Part shown: in pieces, positions 21,957-24,173 of the stretch | Layout of the letters: each line of letters starts with the position of its first letter | How positions within the stretch are numbered: position 1 is the first letter of the stretch | DNA from: Planctomycetota bacterium | GTDB lineage: Bacteria; Planctomycetota; Planctomycetia; Pirellulales; Pirellulaceae | Direction: 5' to 3' | Length of the DNA stretch: 24,173 nt | Assembly (NCBI GenBank): GCA_026692885.1 | Contig: JAPLNJ010000080.1 | Location: 1-24,173 of the forward strand | Program-made: the position numbers and the translations under genes | Notes under the pieces: generated by a model | What the model was told of the DNA's origin: nothing | Databases searched by the model: none | Seen by the model: the letters and a program-made list of their open reading frames with translations, nothing else

Positions 21957-23363
21957 TCAGACTTTTTTCGGTACGACGAACGGCTGACGGTACTCCCGCG
22001 TCAGGAGTTTGTCCGCCTCCGCGTCGCCCACGAACTTCTCCGTCTGCGGGTCGAACTTCAGCGGGCGGCCGAGCCGATAGGTAGTGCTGTCCAACTTCAC
22101 GTCCAGACCGACCAGTAGATCTTGGAACCAGTCGAACGTCTTCCGGACCTCTTCGTTGTCGCCCAGTTCCGCCGGCCGCTTCGCGAACGAGGTGTCCTGA
22201 CCCAGGCGATACGAGATGTTCGCCAGGTGGCACAAGGCCGCGGAATAGTGGCCTTCCAGGATCTGCGCGTCCTGGTCCTGCGTTCGCCGCGACCGTACGC
22301 AGGCGATGAAGTTCTCGAAGATGCTGCCGCCCGGACCACGCGGCGCCGTCGGGGCCTTCACCTCCGCGGGCGTCACGATCTCGATCGGTTCGGCCGAGCC
22401 TTGCGTGTCAAACACGCGATCCTGCCGCCCGCCCTCCGTCTTGAACTCCGTCACTTCGAAGATCATCTTCGTCGGACCAAAGTCGAACACGGCGAACTGC
22501 AGATTGGGCGTCTGACCCTGGTCGTTCCAGACGAACCGGCCGCCGACGCTGATGACGGCCTTGGGGAGTGTCGCGTTGGGGATCAGCCAGCGCGTGGCAT
22601 CCATGGCGTGCACGCCGTTGTTCCCGATGTCGCCATTGCCCGTGTCCCAGAACCAATGCCACTTATAATGGACCAGGTTCTCGTGATAGGGCTGTTGGGG
22701 CGCCGGACCGAGCCAGAGGTTGTAGTCCAACTCTGGCGGCGGATCCTTGGGCTGCTGGAAGCCGATACTGCCGCGGACTCGGTAGCTGCGTCCGCGAGCG
22801 ACCAGCAGACGCCCGTGTTTCCCCGCGGCGATGTCGCGCGCCAGTTGCCACGCGCCGCCGCTGCGCTGTTGCGTACCGTGTTGCACGATTCGCTGATACT
22901 TCCGTGCGGCCTCGACGCACTGGCGGCCCTCGAACACGTTGTGGCTGCACGGCTTCTCGACGTACACGTCTTTCCCCGCCTGGCAGGCCCAGATCGTCAC
23001 CAGCGAATGCCAATGGTTGCAGGTCGCCACGGAGACGGCGTCCAGTTCCTTGTCCTCCAGCGCCTGGCGGATGTCCTGGAAGCACTTGGGTTCTTTGCCC
23101 CCCTTGCTTTGGATCTGCTTGATGCGGTTGGCATACAACCGGCGGTCGGGGTCGATCAGATGCGTCACTTGGACGCCGGGGATCTTGAGGAACTCGTTGA
23201 TGTGGTCGCCACCGCGGCCGTTGATCCCAACCACTCCCAACCGGATGGTGTCGTTGGCTCCCAGCACATTGCCCGAGGACTTGGTGCCGGCAATGGTAAA
23301 GGTCGCCGCGACCCCGGCGGCCGCAGCTTGACGAAGGAACGTGCGTCGAGAGTGGCGTGTCAT
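21957..23363 (-). CDS. Gfo/Idh/MocA family oxidoreductase with Tat signal
   Basis: A 468-residue protein. ATG at 23363 has AAGGAGA 8 nt upstream and opens with a twin-arginine signal (H-S-R-R-T-F-L-R-Q-A-A-A-A-G, then an Ala/Thr-rich hydrophobic stretch), so it is probably exported folded with its cofactor. The Rossmann motif is R-L-G-V-V-G-I-N-G-R-G-G. D-V-Y-V-E-K-P-C with the catalytic-type Lys follows at about residue 120. N-G-D-I-G-N-N-G-V-H-A-M-D and a bacterial-type C-terminal domain make up the rest. The family uses NAD(P) to oxidise or reduce sugars and inositols. Planctomycetes have many Tat-exported members. It is upstream of, and on the same strand as, the CRTAC1-like gene, 75 nt away. 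Confidence 0.92.
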   Translation of the reverse strand: MTRHSRRTFLRQAAAAGVAATFTIAGTKSSGNVLGANDTIRLGVVGINGRGGDHINEFLKIPGVQVTHLIDPDRRLYANRIKQIQSKGGKEPKCFQDIRQALEDKELDAVSVATCNHWHSLVTIWACQAGKDVYVEKPCSHNVFEGRQCVEAARKYQRIVQHGTQQRSGGAWQLARDIAAGKHGRLLVARGRSYRVRGSIGFQQPKDPPPELDYNLWLGPAPQQPYHENLVHYKWHWFWDTGNGDIGNNGVHAMDATRWLIPNATLPKAVISVGGRFVWNDQGQTPNLQFAVFDFGPTKMIFEVTEFKTEGGRQDRVFDTQGSAEPIEIVTPAEVKAPTAPRGPGGSIFENFIACVRSRRTQDQDAQILEGHYSAALCHLANISYRLGQDTSFAKRPAELGDNEEVRKTFDWFQDLLVGLDVKLDSTTYRLGRPLKFDPQTEKFVGDAEADKLLTREYRQPFVVPKKV

Positions 23364-23568
23364 GTCAATTCTCTCCTTGGCGTTGAGATCCCACACAGCA
23401 GCGAGAAACGTATCCACCCCGCCCCGTACAGCACCGTTCGGAGAGACAACCTGGCCATGACACCTCCAAAGGAATCCGGAGGCGGTGAGTTCTACGTGGT
23501 CGTTCAACCGCAAGCGGGATAACACCGATCCTCGGCTAGACGACACCCAGTTGTCAACGGGGTACTCT

Positions 23569-23715
23569 GTCAGTTGTCAGTTGTCAGTTGTCAGTTGTCA
23601 GTTGTCAGTTGTCAGTTGTCAGTTGTCAGTTGTCAGTTGTCAGGGGTCAGGGGTCAGTTGTCAGGGGTCAGGGGTCAGGGGTCAGTTGTCAGGGGTCAGG
23701 GGGCAGGGGGCAGGG
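23569..23715. repeat. 7-bp tandem repeat, about 21 units
   Basis: Ten perfect GTCAGTT units (23569-23638) are followed by eleven units alternating GTCAGGG, GTCAGTT and finally GGCAGGG. The array keeps strict 7-bp phase to 23715. Because 7 is not a multiple of 3, all three frames read the same peptide pattern. Confidence 0.95.
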
Positions 23716-23757
23716 GGCGCGAGGGGTAGACGGTCGAAGGCCGTGCGAATACGTCTC

Positions 23758-23790
23758 CCCTCGCCCCGGTACTCCGGGGAGAGGGGCCGG
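23758..23790. repeat. Inverted copy of the CCCCGG-AGTA-CCGGGG repeat
   Basis: The sequence CCCCTCGCCCCGGTACTCCG followed by GGGAGAGGGG is the reverse complement of the hairpin repeat at 13557-13587. It forms the same CCCCGG/CCGGGG stem and continues into a G-rich tail. Confidence 0.88.
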
Positions 23791-23920
23791 GGGTGAGGGG
23801 CGCAAAATTGGGGAGTCGGGCGTCAAACGGATGGTCCTGTTTTCGTTCCGCCCCCATCCGGGCTTGCCCCGGGGGAGCGAGGTTTCTGGACTACTCCACG
23901 GGTCCGCGACCGCCTCACTT

Positions 23921-23973
23921 CTTCCGCCGCCTCCCGCCCGCCGCCGGAGGCGGCGGGCGGGAGGCGGCGGAAG
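23921..23973. repeat. Perfect 25-bp GC-rich palindrome
   Basis: The arms 23921-23945 (starting CTTCCGCCGCCTCCCGCCCG) and 23949-23973 are exact reverse complements with a 3-nt GGA loop. Such a hairpin would be extremely stable. It has no U-tract and lies in a gene-free area. Confidence 0.95.
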
Positions 23974-24146
23974 ACAGCATGGCTAGCGTCTGCCGACGTA
24001 GTGTACGAAACCTAATTCCACCGGGGCAAGCCCGGATGGTACGAGGTTAAGCGGAACCTCCGATCCCCACTGGGCTTGCCCCAGTGGACAAGAGGTTTGA
24101 AAACCAAGGCCGCGTACCGCAACCACACCCCGTCCCCTTCGCCGCA

Positions 24147-24173
24147 TTCACCGCCGCCGCAGGCGGCGGTGAA
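24147..24173. repeat. 12-bp GC-rich hairpin at the window end
   Basis: TTCACCGCCGCC and GGCGGCGGTGAA pair perfectly around a GCA loop. It resembles the 25-bp palindrome upstream in composition and may belong to the same family. It could extend past the window. Confidence 0.85.

Larger units (their letters stand above)
23364..24173. other. Gene-free repeat-rich region
   Basis: No credible gene. Besides the repeats listed separately, three related copies of a GGGCTTGCCCC / GGGGCAAGCCC palindrome lie near 23858, 24020 and 24075. They are followed by ...GAGGTTT or a similar tail. The long frame at 23485-23796 simply translates the heptamer repeat. The promoter of the Gfo/Idh/MocA gene should be near 23380-23480, but no clear boxes are visible. 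Confidence 0.6.

Noticed and set aside
22122..23522. A 466-residue open frame on the plus strand
   Set aside because: It lies antisense to the Gfo/Idh/MocA gene, which has a Tat signal, a ribosome binding site and family motifs. High GC content keeps the opposite frame open.
23569..23715. Possible CRISPR array
   Set aside because: The units are 7 bp and contiguous, with no spacers. The 14-bp repeat at 1765-1834 likewise has no spacers, and no cas gene is present.
23485..23796. A frame encoding Q-L-S-V-V-S-C repeats
   Set aside because: It is only the translation of the 7-bp tandem repeat and has no start site of quality.

Overview
The window is high-GC bacterial DNA that looks like a planctomycete (probably Pirellulales or a relative). 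The evidence is the gene set: a DUF1559 pseudopilin-like protein, a two-domain DUF1080 lipoprotein, a Tat-exported Gfo/Idh/MocA dehydrogenase, a CRTAC1/ASPIC-UnbV FG-GAP protein, a bacterial formylmethanofuran:H4MPT formyltransferase, and an ECF sigma factor beside a giant Ser/Thr kinase. Several families of short palindromic repeats, some encoding the peptide VGQAFQPD, point the same way. Nothing was searched against a database; all assignments are by reading motifs.

Layout. 1-278: tail of an IS transposase. 477-1382 (-): secreted acidic protein of unknown function. 1956-3187 (+): small protein with an L7/L12-like tail, then ftr/fhcD. 3474-3824 (-): small exported CxxCH protein. 3960-4725 (-): frameshifted ABC-2 permease remnant. 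4804-7312 (+): DUF1080 lipoprotein, proC and a small hypothetical protein. 7425-12271 (+): ECF sigma factor and a kinase-NTPase-FGE fusion. 12275-18627 (-): a pseudopilin/GspF-type cluster with three consecutive GspF-like proteins, three minor-pseudopilin-like proteins and a DUF1559 protein, but no GspE ATPase or GspD secretin. 18871-19950 (+): hypothetical protein and an EfpL (YeiP)-type elongation factor. 19954-23363 (-): Gfo/Idh/MocA protein, CRTAC1-like protein and a short SelW-like gene. 23364-24173 holds no gene, only repeats and hairpins.

The most interesting item is the gene at 19954-20187 (-). Read straight through, it encodes a 77-residue SelW/Rdx-type thioredoxin-fold protein whose redox motif is C-x-x-(TGA). 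A 6-bp stem with a GUC loop lies 16 nt after the TGA, where a bacterial SECIS element is expected. The gene starts by ATGA overlap with the gene upstream and has an AGGAGG ribosome binding site. It is very probably an unannotated selenoprotein that ordinary gene callers split or miss.

The second theme is repeat invasion of genes. VGQAFQPD-type palindromes sit in frame inside the NTPase domain of the giant kinase. A cluster of other palindromes makes up most of the leader of a GspI-like prepilin, displacing its processing site to about residue 62. Intergenic gaps hold further inverted repeats, MITE-like elements and tandem 7-bp and 14-bp repeats.
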